Assembly: GCA_013368315.1 (NCBI GenBank)
Contig: JAACJM010000004.1
Coordinates: forward strand, 1,054,001 to 1,118,000
Length of the DNA: 64,000 bases
Direction of reading: 5' to 3'
Source: Tetrapyrgos nigripes
Lineage: Eukaryota > Basidiomycota > Agaricomycetes > Agaricales > Campanellaceae
Position 1 is the first letter of the stretch. The number at the start of each line of letters is the position of its first letter. Below, piece after piece: positions 11,564-22,258 of this stretch. The position numbers and the translations under genes are program-made. The notes under the pieces are model-generated. The model saw nothing but the letters and a program-made list of their open reading frames with translations. It was not told where the DNA came from and made no database searches.

Positions 11564-12516
11564 TTAAACGAAGCCTTTGCCGCCACGCTTGGCATCGATT
11601 TTCTTAAAGCGCTCTTCTTCTTTCCTCTGTGTTGATTGTGGCTATCAGCAAGATGTACAGGTTTAGCAAAGAGATCGTTACCTTGTTGATGACGCATAGC
11701 GTGGCAAGGAGAAGAACGAGGACAATGGCCATGAATCCATACATCTAGAAGCGGAGTTCAGTACAAATGGAATAAGGATCTTGAATTGCTTACAGAACTG
11801 CGGAAAGAGGTCAGACAGACGAGTGATATTAGACAAATTTAGCACTTACGAGAAGACGTTGTTAAGAGTGTAGTCAGCAAAGGAGGTAACCTTGCCCACA
11901 CAGAAGTTGGCCCCGTTGTTGATATCGGTTGGGTCAAGCGTATTAATGAAAGCCGTTTGAACCGTACTGCAAAAGTTGGAGGGGACAACGTGGTCCGAGC
12001 CATTAAAGTATCCACAGCAGCTGAACTAAAAGCCTCGGATCAACCTCAGTCTCGCTAGAAAAGAGCAGAGACAAACCTTGTCCTGGATGAACTTGATGTT
12101 CTCATCTGACTGCAAAATATATCTCTCGTGGAAATTGTTGCGCTCTCGGAGGGTGAAAAACCAGACGCGGGTACCAAGGGCGAGCACGATGATAGCGTCG
12201 ACGATGAGAGCATAGTTGAGAACGACAAGGCCGATCGTGACGTGGTTACGCTGAACAATAGCGAAGATAGAGACTGCAAAGGTGACCAAAAGAGTTATTC
12301 CAAGAACGAGACCGGCTATACAAAGAATTCAGCGTAAGCTCTTTCGTCTTGAAGAGCAACAAGCTACAAACCAGTCAAGTCGGACTTGTGGATAGTCATG
12401 TTCATCAAGACGTCGGACTTTCTCCAGATAATGGAGAACGCGACCGAAATTGCTCCTGCTGCCAAGAGACAGAAGTCCACCACTCCCCAGAATGCCATCA
12501 AGCCTTTAGACACCAT
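11564..12516 (-). CDS. Tetraspanin
   Basis: A four-pass plasma-membrane organiser protein. It starts MVSKGLMAFWGVVDFCLLAA (TM1), then TAGLVLGITLLVTFAVSIFA (TM2), IGLVVLNYALIVDAIIVLAL (TM3), a large extracellular loop and SSVYGFMAIVLVLLLATLCV (TM4), ending in a short basic tail KRKEEERFKKIDAKRGGKG. The diagnostic CCG motif appears as FSCCGYFNGS after the intron near 12025-12076, with further loop cysteines in PSNFCST and GANFCVGK. Length is about 230 residues, typical for fungal tetraspanins. It belongs to the basidiomycete Tsp2/Tsp3 type in general layout, but I cannot assign the subfamily. It diverges from MBF1 over an 884-bp region. Confidence 0.87.
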
Positions 12517-13400
12517 TTTTGATACTTTGAAGGAGAGTTAAGTCTGCTGAAGAGTTTTAGTGCGGGCCAGACGAAGAGATGCGGCGAACAGACCTTGTGT
12601 TGAGAGATTACGGTAGGTTTAGGGAAGCTCTTCCAGAGAGGTGCGCTGGGTTGAGAGGTGGCTAGGGCACCGCTACAAAGACTCGAAGGGAAGGAATGAA
12701 AAAGAAAGGACGCTCAACGCCTTGCACTATTGCGCAGCTAGAAAGGCAAAGACAAGAAAGTGAGCCCTAGGGCCAATAAAGAATGGAGAAGGAAAGAGAA
12801 AGAAACGAAGAGAGAAATGGAACTTGCCAACGAGACAGAGACTGGCAACGGGTGTGATGGTAGAAAGCAGTAACGACAACAATATCAGAGCAATGAGTAT
12901 CACTCCCACGTGCCACCGAACATCAGGGGCTGTGAGCTCTATCTTCGTCCTCCCTGACATGCTTCGAGCGTAGAAAATATGTCTAAATATCTCTGACAGT
13001 GAGCCCAACAAGCTTTAGGTAGCTTCTCGTCCTGCAAGAGAGCTTGACTTTTCTTGTTCATCGAAAGTGCTAGAAAGCGATGGTCGGACAAGATTCCCAC
13101 TGTTGCTTGATATGCGAGGTCTAGACCTTGTCCGTGTTGCTACCTCAATACTCAGTGAAGATATAAGATTAAGTACTGGCAGCCGTACCGCTCGCTGACA
13201 GTGGATGACTGCTTCCAGCAAGCCTCGTTGTTTGTGAAGCCGACATGAGTCAGTTATACGTCAGCGAGCATCAGCTCCGTGTCAGCTCGGATTCGAGAAA
13301 CCAGAGCACAGCTATATAAACAATCAACTCTTTCTCTCACCACCACTTCTTCCTCTTAGACATCTTTAGACTTTTTTCTACTTCTACATCCATCTACATA
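12517..13400. promoter_or_regulatory. Divergent intergenic region tetraspanin/MBF1 with TATA box
   Basis: The region holds the two promoters. A TATATAAA box lies at 13313-13320, 81 bp before the MBF1 start codon, and CT-rich DNA follows, as expected for a strongly expressed gene. A CACGTG E-box core is at 12907-12912. A 94-codon minus-strand ORF at 12727-13011 with one hydrophobic segment has no recognisable family and is not called a gene. Confidence 0.5.
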
Positions 13401-14159
13401 ATGAGCAGCGAGTGGGACGCCAATCTCGTCATCGGCTCCAAGGCCCCCAGAGCTACTGTTGCCAAAAGCTCGTCCGCTGTGAACGGTATGTGATGTTTTT
13501 ATGTGAAATGATTTTTCACTTATCGCTCCTATTTCTTTCCAGCTGTAAGCAACACCGTACCTCTTCACCCTGCTATCTATCTCATATTCCAAAGGCCCGA
13601 CGTACAGGATCAGTAGTCGCAACGGATAAGAAAGTCACGGCCGGTGGAAACAAAGCGCATCAAGGTGTGTCCTCAATGACGCCTTGGAGCTCAAACTCAA
13701 GTCTCAACCCCTTCGCAGGCACGGACCACCAGAAAATAGCCAAACTTGACCGCGACAACGAAGTTGCACCTCCTTCCAAAATCGCTCCCAGCGTCGGTCG
13801 TGTGCGTTTCTCACTCCACTTTCTCGTCTTCCTAGAACACCCATCCTAACTTTTGTCCATCTTTCGAATAACAGGCTATGATGAACGCTCGTAACGACTT
13901 GAAGCTATCGCAGAAGGACATTGCTCAGAAAGTCAATGAGAAGCCTTCGGTGATCCAGGATTACGAATCAGGCAAAGCTATCCCCAACCCTCAGATTCTC
14001 GGCAAACTCGAACGCGCCCTGGGTGTAAAACTGCGTGGTATGTGGCGCTGTTGTTGATAGGACCTCATTTTCTGATGGAAATTTTCTTGCCCTGCCCTCC
14101 CTTCTACTTTTATAGGTGCCAATATTGGGGAAAAGCTGGGAGGACCGAAAAAGTCTTAA
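13401..14159 (+). CDS. MBF1: Multiprotein bridging factor 1 (MBF1)
   Basis: MBF1 is a conserved transcriptional co-activator that links bZIP factors to TBP and also guards ribosome frame after collisions. About 147 residues are predicted: the MBF1 domain from [17 protein letters not shown], then a Cro/C1-type helix-turn-helix with [40 protein letters not shown] and LGVKLRG. It ends GGPKKS. Exons by my reading: 13401-13485, 13543-13544, 13595-13671, 13719-13801, 13876-14039 and 14115-14159 (middle boundaries approximate). The two-base exon 13543-13544 (CT) restores the conserved NAARR stretch (yeast INAARRQG). A TATA box is 81 bp upstream. Without the micro-exon only a weaker GTGAAC donor gives an open frame, and that deletes two residues. 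Confidence 0.93.
13543..13544 (+). other. MBF1: Predicted 2-nt micro-exon of MBF1
   Basis: Exon 1 ends after the first base of a codon (AAC G) before gtatgt at 13486. A strong acceptor tttccag ends at 13542, then CT, then a donor gtaagc at 13545; the next acceptor caaag ends at 13594. The flanking introns of 57 and 50 nt have the normal size for this genome. Joining G+CT gives Ala and the family-conserved N-A-A-R-R. The conservation argument is established knowledge; the exon itself is inference. Confidence 0.6.
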
Positions 14160-14621
14160 GTCATCTTGCCAATGATGTACATTTACGACTGCTTTTGATT
14201 GTTCTCCCACCCTCATCTTTGTAGCTTGTAATAGATAGTTGTCTCAACCTGCATTGCTTTGATAACTGGATTATGCCGATGCTTGATATTAATCCTTCAT
14301 GTATTTGTGAGTATCCCGCTTTGCTCGACTCGTTATTGGTACTCTAGGCTGTGCGACATTTCCCAATGCCCTCGGTTTCTCACCTGCTGGGGCCTAAATC
14401 GCTTTATAATAGCCACCGTTGCCAGTTTTGTGTCATATGGCTAGTTTAGCTGTAGTTCGGAGACCTTTTCCTTCTACTCAGACTCATCCGCCGGGTTTTG
14501 AAGTACTTTTTTTCGGAATGTGTTTGGCATGTGCCAGCATGCTAGACCGAACCGGTACATACATACATACCAGTAGCTTTCATGGTCACTGTATTTTATA
14601 TATTGTGAAATCTTGACCGCA
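14160..14621. other. Convergent intergenic region MBF1-7TM copy A
   Basis: No gene was found. The left 350 bp are MBF1 3' sequence without features. The duplicated unit A starts at about 14513. A short catacatacata run lies at about 14566-14577. Confidence 0.5.
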
Positions 14622-16717
14622 TCAAGCTGGAGCTACCTTGGTTCGAGACATGTCTTTCTGGACACGTTCCGAGTCCACTTGAAAGCGCTCGCGCCTTCTG
14701 CAGAAAATAAATGTCTGTAGAATATCCTACGTAGAGTCAGCAAGTAGTCAGCAATCGGAAGGGCAATAAAATAAACTCACCTTTTGTGTTCCAAAAGTCA
14801 CAGCGACAGCAACAGGCACTACACATGATTTGAAAGGCACGGCATCAGTAAGAAAGCTCGCAATTGCGAAGTTGATGTTAACGTACATATTGCGACGACT
14901 ATGTTGCATCGAGCATTCAAAAGGGGATCCCAATCATTAGTCTGGCTAAAAGTCAGCACCAGGCCGATTCTTTCACCAATTAGAGTTAGGTAACGGTCAG
15001 TCGAAGAGAGAAGACAACAGCACTCACGCGCACGATAACAATGCCAGGAGAAAGAAAAAGGTGAATCTAATAGTCGACTCGCAGTTTTCCCAGTTGCGCG
15101 ATTGTCTGTCATGTTTTGCTAGGTTGCGGAAAGCCGTCCAGTGGCGGCAAACCGTCACTGCAATGCAGACTTTCCCCCCCAATTTTAGCGGATCCTAGTG
15201 GAGGAAGTGAAGCCCGACTTACTCTCAACCAACATGCTAGAGACCATGCCTACGATGACACAGACGGCTGAGATTTTCATTCTGTAAGAATGAGCAATTA
15301 AAATGACGGGCTGATACATCATTCAGTGAGCTTACGATATTCCGTCTGAAATCTCGCAAACCTGCCCAGAATTCGACCTCACAACTTTTGTAGGGTACTG
15401 GACTCCGTGCTAAACTTGAGAGTTGAGACGATATCGATAACTTTTTTCTAAATTAGATATGCGTACCACGAGTGCCTCGAGGAAAACGAACAAGGATAGG
15501 CCCGGTGGAATGATCAACAACTGTGGAAGAAGCTCGGGATGAGTTTCTGAATGAAAATCCAAGGAAGACTCACCAAATAAATGCCAATACTATTCCTAGC
15601 TGATGAGTTGTTCCCGACCGGCAGACAGAACCACACAGAGAGAAACAGCTTCGAGAGAACACCTTTGAGTACGGCCTCATCTAAAAAATGCGCAGGACGT
15701 ACCTGTAAAACCATTGCAATAGTAGCAAAACCCGCTCTTCATATGTAATAGTCAGTTTCTGAGGAAAACTTATGGTAGTGCCAGAAGGGGAATGGACGTA
15801 CAGAACTGGAACAGTGTAACGCAAGGAAGCTTGAGCCAAGCAAAGACCATGACTAGGTTCACCACCCGTTTGCTGGCCAAGTAAAAGGAGATTGACGACG
15901 TCGTACATAATCCACGGCGTTATGAAGGAATACCAAGTTTTAGAACGCTGGATTGAAGGTGATAGCCAAGCTACTGTAACGATAGCTGACAGGGAGAGGA
16001 AACCGAGTATGCAGATTGCATTGAAGACATATATTAGAGCAATGCTTGGATGTGGTCCACTGGCAGCATTCGACACTTCAGTAAAACAGTGAGCCGTTAC
16101 CAACTCACGCACGATCAGTGAAGACTCACTTGCACCTGAAGTCGCGTTCATGAGGATAAGGCCACGAGGAAGGTTGATTTATACCTAGCAGAAAGACGTC
16201 TCCACCCGGGAGATTCGATGGACGTTGGTAACAATTTGAAGTTGACCTTGCTAGACCCCATAGATATCTGTATTTATCTTCTGGCAGGAAGGGCGGTCAG
16301 TGAAACGATCAATGGTGATGATTTGGCGATTTGATCGAACAAATATGGATGAGGATGATTGTCGTCCTCAATGAAGCTTCAGTCTGAGAGTAGAGGTTGA
16401 GCACAGAGCAGAAGTGAACGGAAGGAAAGTACGACAAAAGTTTTATGGACAAGCAGGCTTTTTGTCAATCTATGTACACTGATCCTCAACAACCTTCTGT
16501 TTCTAAGAAGGCAAAGAGTACAAGGTAACCGTTGACCGCAAGATTGGATCAGCTTGTTAAATAGAAAACCAAGGACATCAGGACTATTTCATCAGATAGA
16601 CAATTCAGAGGTACCACACAGATTTGAAAGCGCCTTACAGCGTGTTCGGTGTGGTCGGTCAACCTAGATCTGAACTGTAACAGAGCTGAGAGATGGCAAG
16701 CCATAGGCGTGAGAACC
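14513..16717. repeat. Tandem segmental duplication, unit A (2.2 kb)
   Basis: The unit starts at tcggaa(t)gtgtttggcatg and ends at ggcgtgagaacc. It matches 17155-19426 in the same orientation, covering the 7TM gene with all its introns and about 560 bp of promoter. Identity is high by eye, with scattered substitutions and a few short indels. The units are separated by 437 bp of unrelated sequence. Confidence 0.9.
14622..16151 (-). CDS. Orphan seven-transmembrane protein, copy A
   Basis: I do not recognise a named family beyond the GPCR-like integral membrane proteins common in Agaricomycetes. Splicing nine short introns gives an intact protein of roughly 330 residues. It starts MNATSGAMSNAASG, with TM1 LIYVFNAICILGFLSLSAIV, TM2 in SFITPWIMYDVVNLLLLGQQ, TM3 LRYTVPVLAGFATIAMVLQ, TM4 LLIIPPGLSLFVFLEALV, TM5 MKISAVCVIVGMVSSMLV, TM6 TIRFTFFFLLALLSC and TM7 PFKSCVVPVAVAVTFG. 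A basic C-tail follows (FCRRRERFQVDSERVQKD). Every exon joins in frame, and a second copy lies 2.6 kb downstream. It lacks the STE3 pheromone-receptor signature. It may be a sensor, but function is unknown. Confidence 0.75.
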
Positions 16718-17276
16718 GTGATCTTTCTCAGGTCTGTGATAAATCTGAGGAACGAGCGCTTAGGCGCTTAGGCCTTAGGATTGAGAATTGAGAGTGAATT
16801 AGCAGAGTGTTGTAACTGTCACACTGACGCGTTACGCATTCTTTCTCTCCCTGGCAGTCAACAACGCTGAAGCTTTCTAAGGCTTTTATCGCGTCTGTTC
16901 TCGTCCCTCACTCCACTCTACTTCTCCCACTCGTGTACTGGTATCCGAATTTGTTTCGTTTTCGCTGTGCGTGCTGTTGCAGACAGAATTCGTTTCTATC
17001 TGTACATTGACCACCTATACACGTTTCTATCACCCCGCCATTTCCCATTCTCGTTACCATATCTACCGCTTCCGATTTTTCCGCCAATGAGCGAGAAACA
17101 CGCAAAAATTCGGACGGGATGTCGGGAGGAGTTTTAGAAGTCGTCATTTGAAGGTCGGAAGGTGTTTGGCATGTGCCAGCATGCTGGACCGAGCCGGTAC
17201 ATACGTAATACCAGTAGTTTTTACGGGCAAAAGAGAATGGGTTTTGTATTCTATAGATTGTGAAATCTTGACCGCA
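16152..17276. other. Region between the two 7TM copies
   Basis: It contains the copy A promoter (16152-16717, shared with copy B), a unique 437-bp spacer (16718-17154), and the 3' flank of copy B. A 79-codon minus-strand ORF at 16908-17147 resembles nothing I know and is not called a gene. Confidence 0.5.
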
Positions 17277-19426
17277 TCAAGCTGGAGCCACCTTGGTCGG
17301 AGACATGTCTTTCTGGACGCGTTCCGAGTCCACTTGAAAGCGCTCGCGCCTCCTGCAGAAAACAAATGTCTGTAAAATGTCCTACGTAGAGTAGTCAGCA
17401 ATCGGAAGGGCAATAAAGTCAAAATACTCACCTTTTGTGTTCCAAAAGTCACAGCGACAGCAACAGGCACTACACATGATTTGAAAGGCACGGCATCAGT
17501 AAAAAACCTCGCAATTGCGAAGTTAATGTTAACGTACATATTCCGACGACTATGTTGTATCGAGCATTCAAAAGGGAATCACAGTCATTAGTCTGGCTAA
17601 AAGTCAGCACCAGGCCGATTCTTTTACCAAGTAGAGTTAGGTAACGGTCGAAGAGAGAAGACAACAGCACTCACGCGCACGAGAACAATGCCAGGAGAAA
17701 GAAAAAGGTGAATCTAATAGTCGACTCGCAGTTTTCCCAGTTGCGCGATTGTCTGTCATGTTTTGCTAGGTTGCGGAAAGCCGTCCAGTGGCGGCAAACC
17801 GTCACTGCAATGCAGACTTTCCCCCCAGATTTTAGCGGATCCTAGTGGAGGAAGTGAAGCCCGACTTACTCTCAACCAACATGCTAGAGACCATGGCTAC
17901 GATGACGCAGGCGGCTGAGATTTTCATTCTGTAAGAATGAGCAATCAAAATGACGGGCTAATACATCATTCAGTGAGCTTACGATATTCCGTCTGAAATC
18001 TCGCAAACCTGCCCAGAATTGGACCTCACAACTTTTTCAGGGTGCTGGATTCCATCCTAAACTTGAAAGTTGAAACGATATCAATAACTTTTGCTAAATT
18101 AGATATGCGTACCACGAGTGCCTCGAGGAAAACGAACAAGGATAGGCCCGGTGGAATGATCAACAACTGTGGAAGAAGCTCGGGATGAGTTTCTGAATGA
18201 AAATCCAAGGAAGACTCACCAAATAAATGCCAATACTATTCCTAGCTGATGAGTTGTTCCCGACCGGCAGACAGAACCACACAGAGAGGAACAGCTTCGA
18301 GAGAACACCTTTGAGTACGGCCTCATCTAAAAAATGCGCAGGACGTACCTGTAAAACCATTGCGAAATTAGCAAAACTCGTTCTTCATATGTAATAGTCA
18401 GTTTTTGAGGAAAACTTATGGTAGTGCCAGAAGGGGAATGGACGTACAGAACTGGAACAGTGTAACGCAAGGAAGCTTGAGCCAAGCAAAGACCATGACT
18501 GGGTTCACCACCCGTTTGCTGGCCAAGTAAAAGGAGATTGACGACGTCGTACATAATCCACGACATCATGAAGGAATACCAAGTTTTAGAACGCTGGATT
18601 GAAGGCGATAACCAAGCTACTGTAACGATAGCTGACAGGGAGAGGAAACCGAGTATGAAGATGGCGTTGAAGATATATATTAGAGCAGTGCTTGGATGTG
18701 GTCCACTGGCGGCATCCGACACTTCACCAAAAAAAGTGAGCCGTTACTAACTCATGCACGATCAGTGAAGACTCACTTGCACCTGAAGTCGCGTTCATGA
18801 GGATAAGGCCACGAGGAAGGTTGATTTATACCTAGCAGAAAGACGTCTCCACCCGGGAGATTCGATGGACGTTAGTAACAATTTGAAGTTGACCTTGCTA
18901 GACCCCATAGATATCTGTATTTATCTTCTGGCGGGAAGTGCAGTCAGCGGAACGATCAATGGTGATGATTTGGCGATTTGATCGAACAAATATGGATGAG
19001 GATGATTGTCGTCCTCAATGAAGCTTAAGTCTGAGTGGAGGTTAAGCACAGAGCAGAAGTGAACGGAAGGAAAGTACGACAAAACTTTTCTCATTAGTTC
19101 GGGAGCAACTTAGAAGGGTAAAAATGGATAACCAGGCTTGTTGTGTCAACATAAGTACACTGATCCTCAAGAACCTTCTGTTTCTAAGAAGGCAAAGAGT
19201 ACAAGGTAACCGTTGACCACAAGATTGGATCAGTTTGTTAAATAGAAAACCAAGATCAGCTGCAGGGCTATTTCATTAAGATGGACAATTCAGAGGTACC
19301 ACACAGATTTGAAAGAGCCTTACAGCATGTTCGGTGTGGTCGGTCAACCTGTGAAGAGATCTGAACTGCAACGTTGTCAGAACAGAGCTGAGATCTGAGA
19401 GGTGGCAAGCAATAGGCGTGAGAACC
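17155..19426. repeat. Tandem segmental duplication, unit B (2.3 kb)
   Basis: Second unit of the 7TM duplication, direct repeat of 14513-16717. It carries small extra insertions in the promoter part (about 19090-19130 and 19355-19395) that unit A lacks. Confidence 0.9.
17277..18798 (-). CDS. Orphan seven-transmembrane protein, copy B
   Basis: Paralogue of the gene at 14622-16151 with the same intron positions. It is intact: MNATSGAMSDAASG, TM1 LIYIFNAIFILGFLSLSAIV, TM3 LRYTVPVLTSFANFAMVLQ, then the loop DGIQHPEKVV (HGVQYPTKVV in copy A) and tail RVQKDMSPTKVAPA before a TGA at 17277-17279. The first intron, gtgagt...gtgaag, must be removed, because reading through meets TGA in this copy. Substitutions cluster in TM3 and the TM4-TM5 loop, which would suit divergence in ligand or partner contact. 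Function unknown; no STE3 signature. Confidence 0.75.
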
Positions 19427-19734
19427 TTTTTCAACAAACCAAATCGAGACGTCCCTCAGACCTTCGCCGCTTTGGTCTTTAAAAATATTTGAGGGACTCG
19501 GAATGAGGCTGGCGTGTCGACTGTCGAATTACCTTCCTTCCGAAACATTGGAAGGACGTGTAAGTACCCGTCCCATACCCGTCTTTTTCAGTGATTATAT
19601 TTCTGACTCGAGAGTACAGCAAACAGCAAATACAGCAGAGCGATAGACAAGATAGATACAGAGACAACGTTGAGCCTAGAGGGTGTGCAACATCGACAGA
19701 TACAAAGATAAAACGATCCATGCATGGTTCATCA
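18799..19734. other. Intergenic region 7TM copy B-gamma-tubulin
   Basis: It holds the copy B promoter (to 19426, inside duplication unit B) and about 300 bp of gamma-tubulin 3' flank. No gene was found. Confidence 0.5.
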
Positions 19735-21622
19735 TCATGACTGGTTAGGATCGGGGGAGCCCTGTACAATCGTTAGTTTTGAAGGACATCGGCATGATTC
19801 AGGTAGGAAACTACATACATAGGATATATAATCTGGGCTTTCGCAAGCTTTGTACTCTTGGAACAATTCATCGCAAGTGGCTCTGACATACGATGTCGGG
19901 TTAGAACAGATCAGCATAGGATCGAAAAACCGAAAAACCTGGCATCATCAAATTCCTCAAGCCCATTCTCAAACATCTTCTCCTTCTTGTATTGCTCTAA
20001 GAAGGCGTTACGTTTCTTCAGCTTGTCGAACTGGTCTAGCATTCGCTTGAATAGCTGTGAACCGAAAAAAGATTACTATTAGGTCTGTCGATGATTCGTT
20101 AGAGTCAAATAATACTGACTGATGCGATACTAGTATGGTTTGCAAGCATAAGACCACTGACACGGTGATTTGACGATACATATGGCGATCTTCGTGTCAA
20201 CGCAACCTGTGGTGAAGCAGGGCCCCAAGGAATAAAATTGGCAAGTTGTCGTTCTCGTATTCGCAAAAGAGATTGATGCACCTGCAGGACAATGAGTGAG
20301 CCTAATTATCCGTAGTCTTCGTATGAAAACGAAGGACAAGAAACATACATCAGTAGGATCAACGTCACCTTGGATGATGTTGAGAATGGATATATAGCAA
20401 GCTGTCTTGCTTGGTGAGGTAGAGACCATACGGTTCTTGGGTTGGAGAAGTCGACGCATAACATCTAGGACTGTTGTACGTCGTATGGGTTTAGCCTCAA
20501 AAACCGTCACTCAAACTAACAATAATTAGAATGGAGAAAGAACACTCACCTTGTCTATCTGATCGCTGGTAAAAGGCGTATAAGAGGTCATAAGGAAGTG
20601 ACATCTGGGTGTTGGTATAAGGGAAGCAATGATACCAACTAGATCATTGTTCATGTAGCCTGGATATCGAAGAGTTTGTGTACTAGCTGCCATAACCGTT
20701 GAGACCTGGTAATACTCATTTCAGCGTGCTGACAACACAGAAAACGAGGGCTACAACGCACAAGTTGATTAGTCTGATCAAACGTTGGAGTTTGGACATG
20801 CAGCCTCTCCGATGATATCCTGGCCAATGCACCGTTGTCAAGCACAACGACTGAGTCCGCGTGGTTGACGAGCCTTTTCAACGTCAAGATAGAATTGTAG
20901 GGTTGCACAACGACGTCGCCTTCCTGCGCATTTGGGAACACACTATACGTTTGAATGAGCTTTTTGGGGAATTTGTCGTTGAGCCGTTCAAGGACAAAAG
21001 AACCAAGACCAGAACCCGTTCCACCTGCTATAGAATGCGTAAGCATGAATCCCTACAAAAGCCGAGTGAATGGGAGAAGAAGCTCAATATACAGAAAGCA
21101 TATAAAAGAATGATACACACCTCTAGTGAATCACTTCCCTCTGCTTCTCGGTCAATCATCTCCATTATTTCTTCGTATATTCGTTCTCCAGCAGCATACC
21201 CCTGTGCCCAATTGTTTCCAGCACCACCACCATCTTTCGAAACAAAAATGTTTTCGGGATTGTACAGATTCGCGTATGGGGACGTCAGGATGTTATTTAT
21301 GACCTAGACAAAACAATCAGATTAGTGGAAAGAGTGAAAGAGAAAAGAGCATCCGGACCCGAGGTTCCAGGTCGACGAGGATGGCTCTGGGTATATAATG
21401 CTCGTCGTCTGCTTGATAGAAAAATACGTCTTTGCGGTCGCCACCCTCGGTTGCCCACTCTTCGAGAATGCCTTCCTTGCTGATGCCATGTTCAGCGCAC
21501 AGACGCTGCCAGTAGACAGATCCCACTGCAACTGTAATAAGTATTAACTAGAAAAGGCTTTTTAAAGACCTACTTTGATTTCCACATTGTCCTAGCTGGA
21601 CTGTCACTATTTCTCTGGGCAT
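19735..21622 (-). CDS. TUB4: Gamma-tubulin
   Basis: Gamma-tubulin nucleates microtubules at the spindle pole body as part of the gamma-tubulin complex. The protein begins [19 protein letters not shown] and shows the tubulin GTP-binding signature [15 protein letters not shown]. The gamma-specific stretches [40 protein letters not shown] and [20 protein letters not shown] are present. It ends [20 protein letters not shown] and GSPDPNQS. At least ten short introns interrupt it. Start and stop (21622 and 19735) are unambiguous. It lies in tandem with the Nup1-like gene. No disruption was seen. Confidence 0.95.
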
Positions 21623-22258
21623 GGCGACGCGTCTGTAGAAACAAGGTCAACACGACAAGCGCGACGCGCACGACTTTAGCTTCCCACAGTCACTGACTAT
21701 CTTCAAGTTATAAAATTCCAAAAGACAAACGACTGCACAAAAAAACCTAATAAAATAAGCATACTCTTTATTCAAGATATCCTACTATATCTTCAAAAAT
21801 GGCATGTTTTGGAAGATTCTAAGTATACTATGTACGTACTATGCATATGTAAAGTGCATGAAATGAAGGCCTTGAGCCCCTAGAGTATATATGCGTGCAG
21901 TGTGGTTGAATAAAAATGCAGTATGAAACTGAACCTGTGTAAGCCTTGAGCCTACGGATACGACGGATGATGCAGAAGAAAAGAGTCCTAAATTGATACA
22001 ATGCTGAGGGTAACGGTGACGGTGAAGACGACGGTGGTAGATGCGCGGTGCATGAGAAATGAAAGCTGGTGAGTTAAAACCCAGACGGTAGATCCAGGAC
22101 GTAGAAAAACCAATGGGCGAGACTAGAGAAAACAACAGAATGGTACAGATAAGTAGATATTGGGTGGGAGAGAATGATCTACGACCATTTGACCCAGTCT
22201 TAAAGACTACAAAAATCCGGATATAAGAGACGGATGGATGGACCGAGACAAGGTCGCT
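21623..22258. other. Intergenic region gamma-tubulin-Nup1
   Basis: This stretch is the gamma-tubulin promoter and Nup1 3' flank, both genes on the minus strand. It is AT-rich around 21720-21850. No gene or repeat was found. Confidence 0.5.

Noticed and set aside
12727..13011. 94-codon minus-strand ORF with a hydrophobic stretch upstream of the tetraspanin gene
   Set aside because: One hydrophobic segment only, no known family, low-complexity end, and located in a promoter region; no splice partner found.
16908..17147. 79-codon minus-strand ORF in the unique spacer between the 7TM copies
   Set aside because: No recognisable domain, and codon use looks random; most likely by chance.
14622..18798. 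7TM genes as STE3-type pheromone receptors of a mating-type locus
   Set aside because: The STE3 signature motifs are absent, and no pheromone precursor with a CaaX end was seen nearby.
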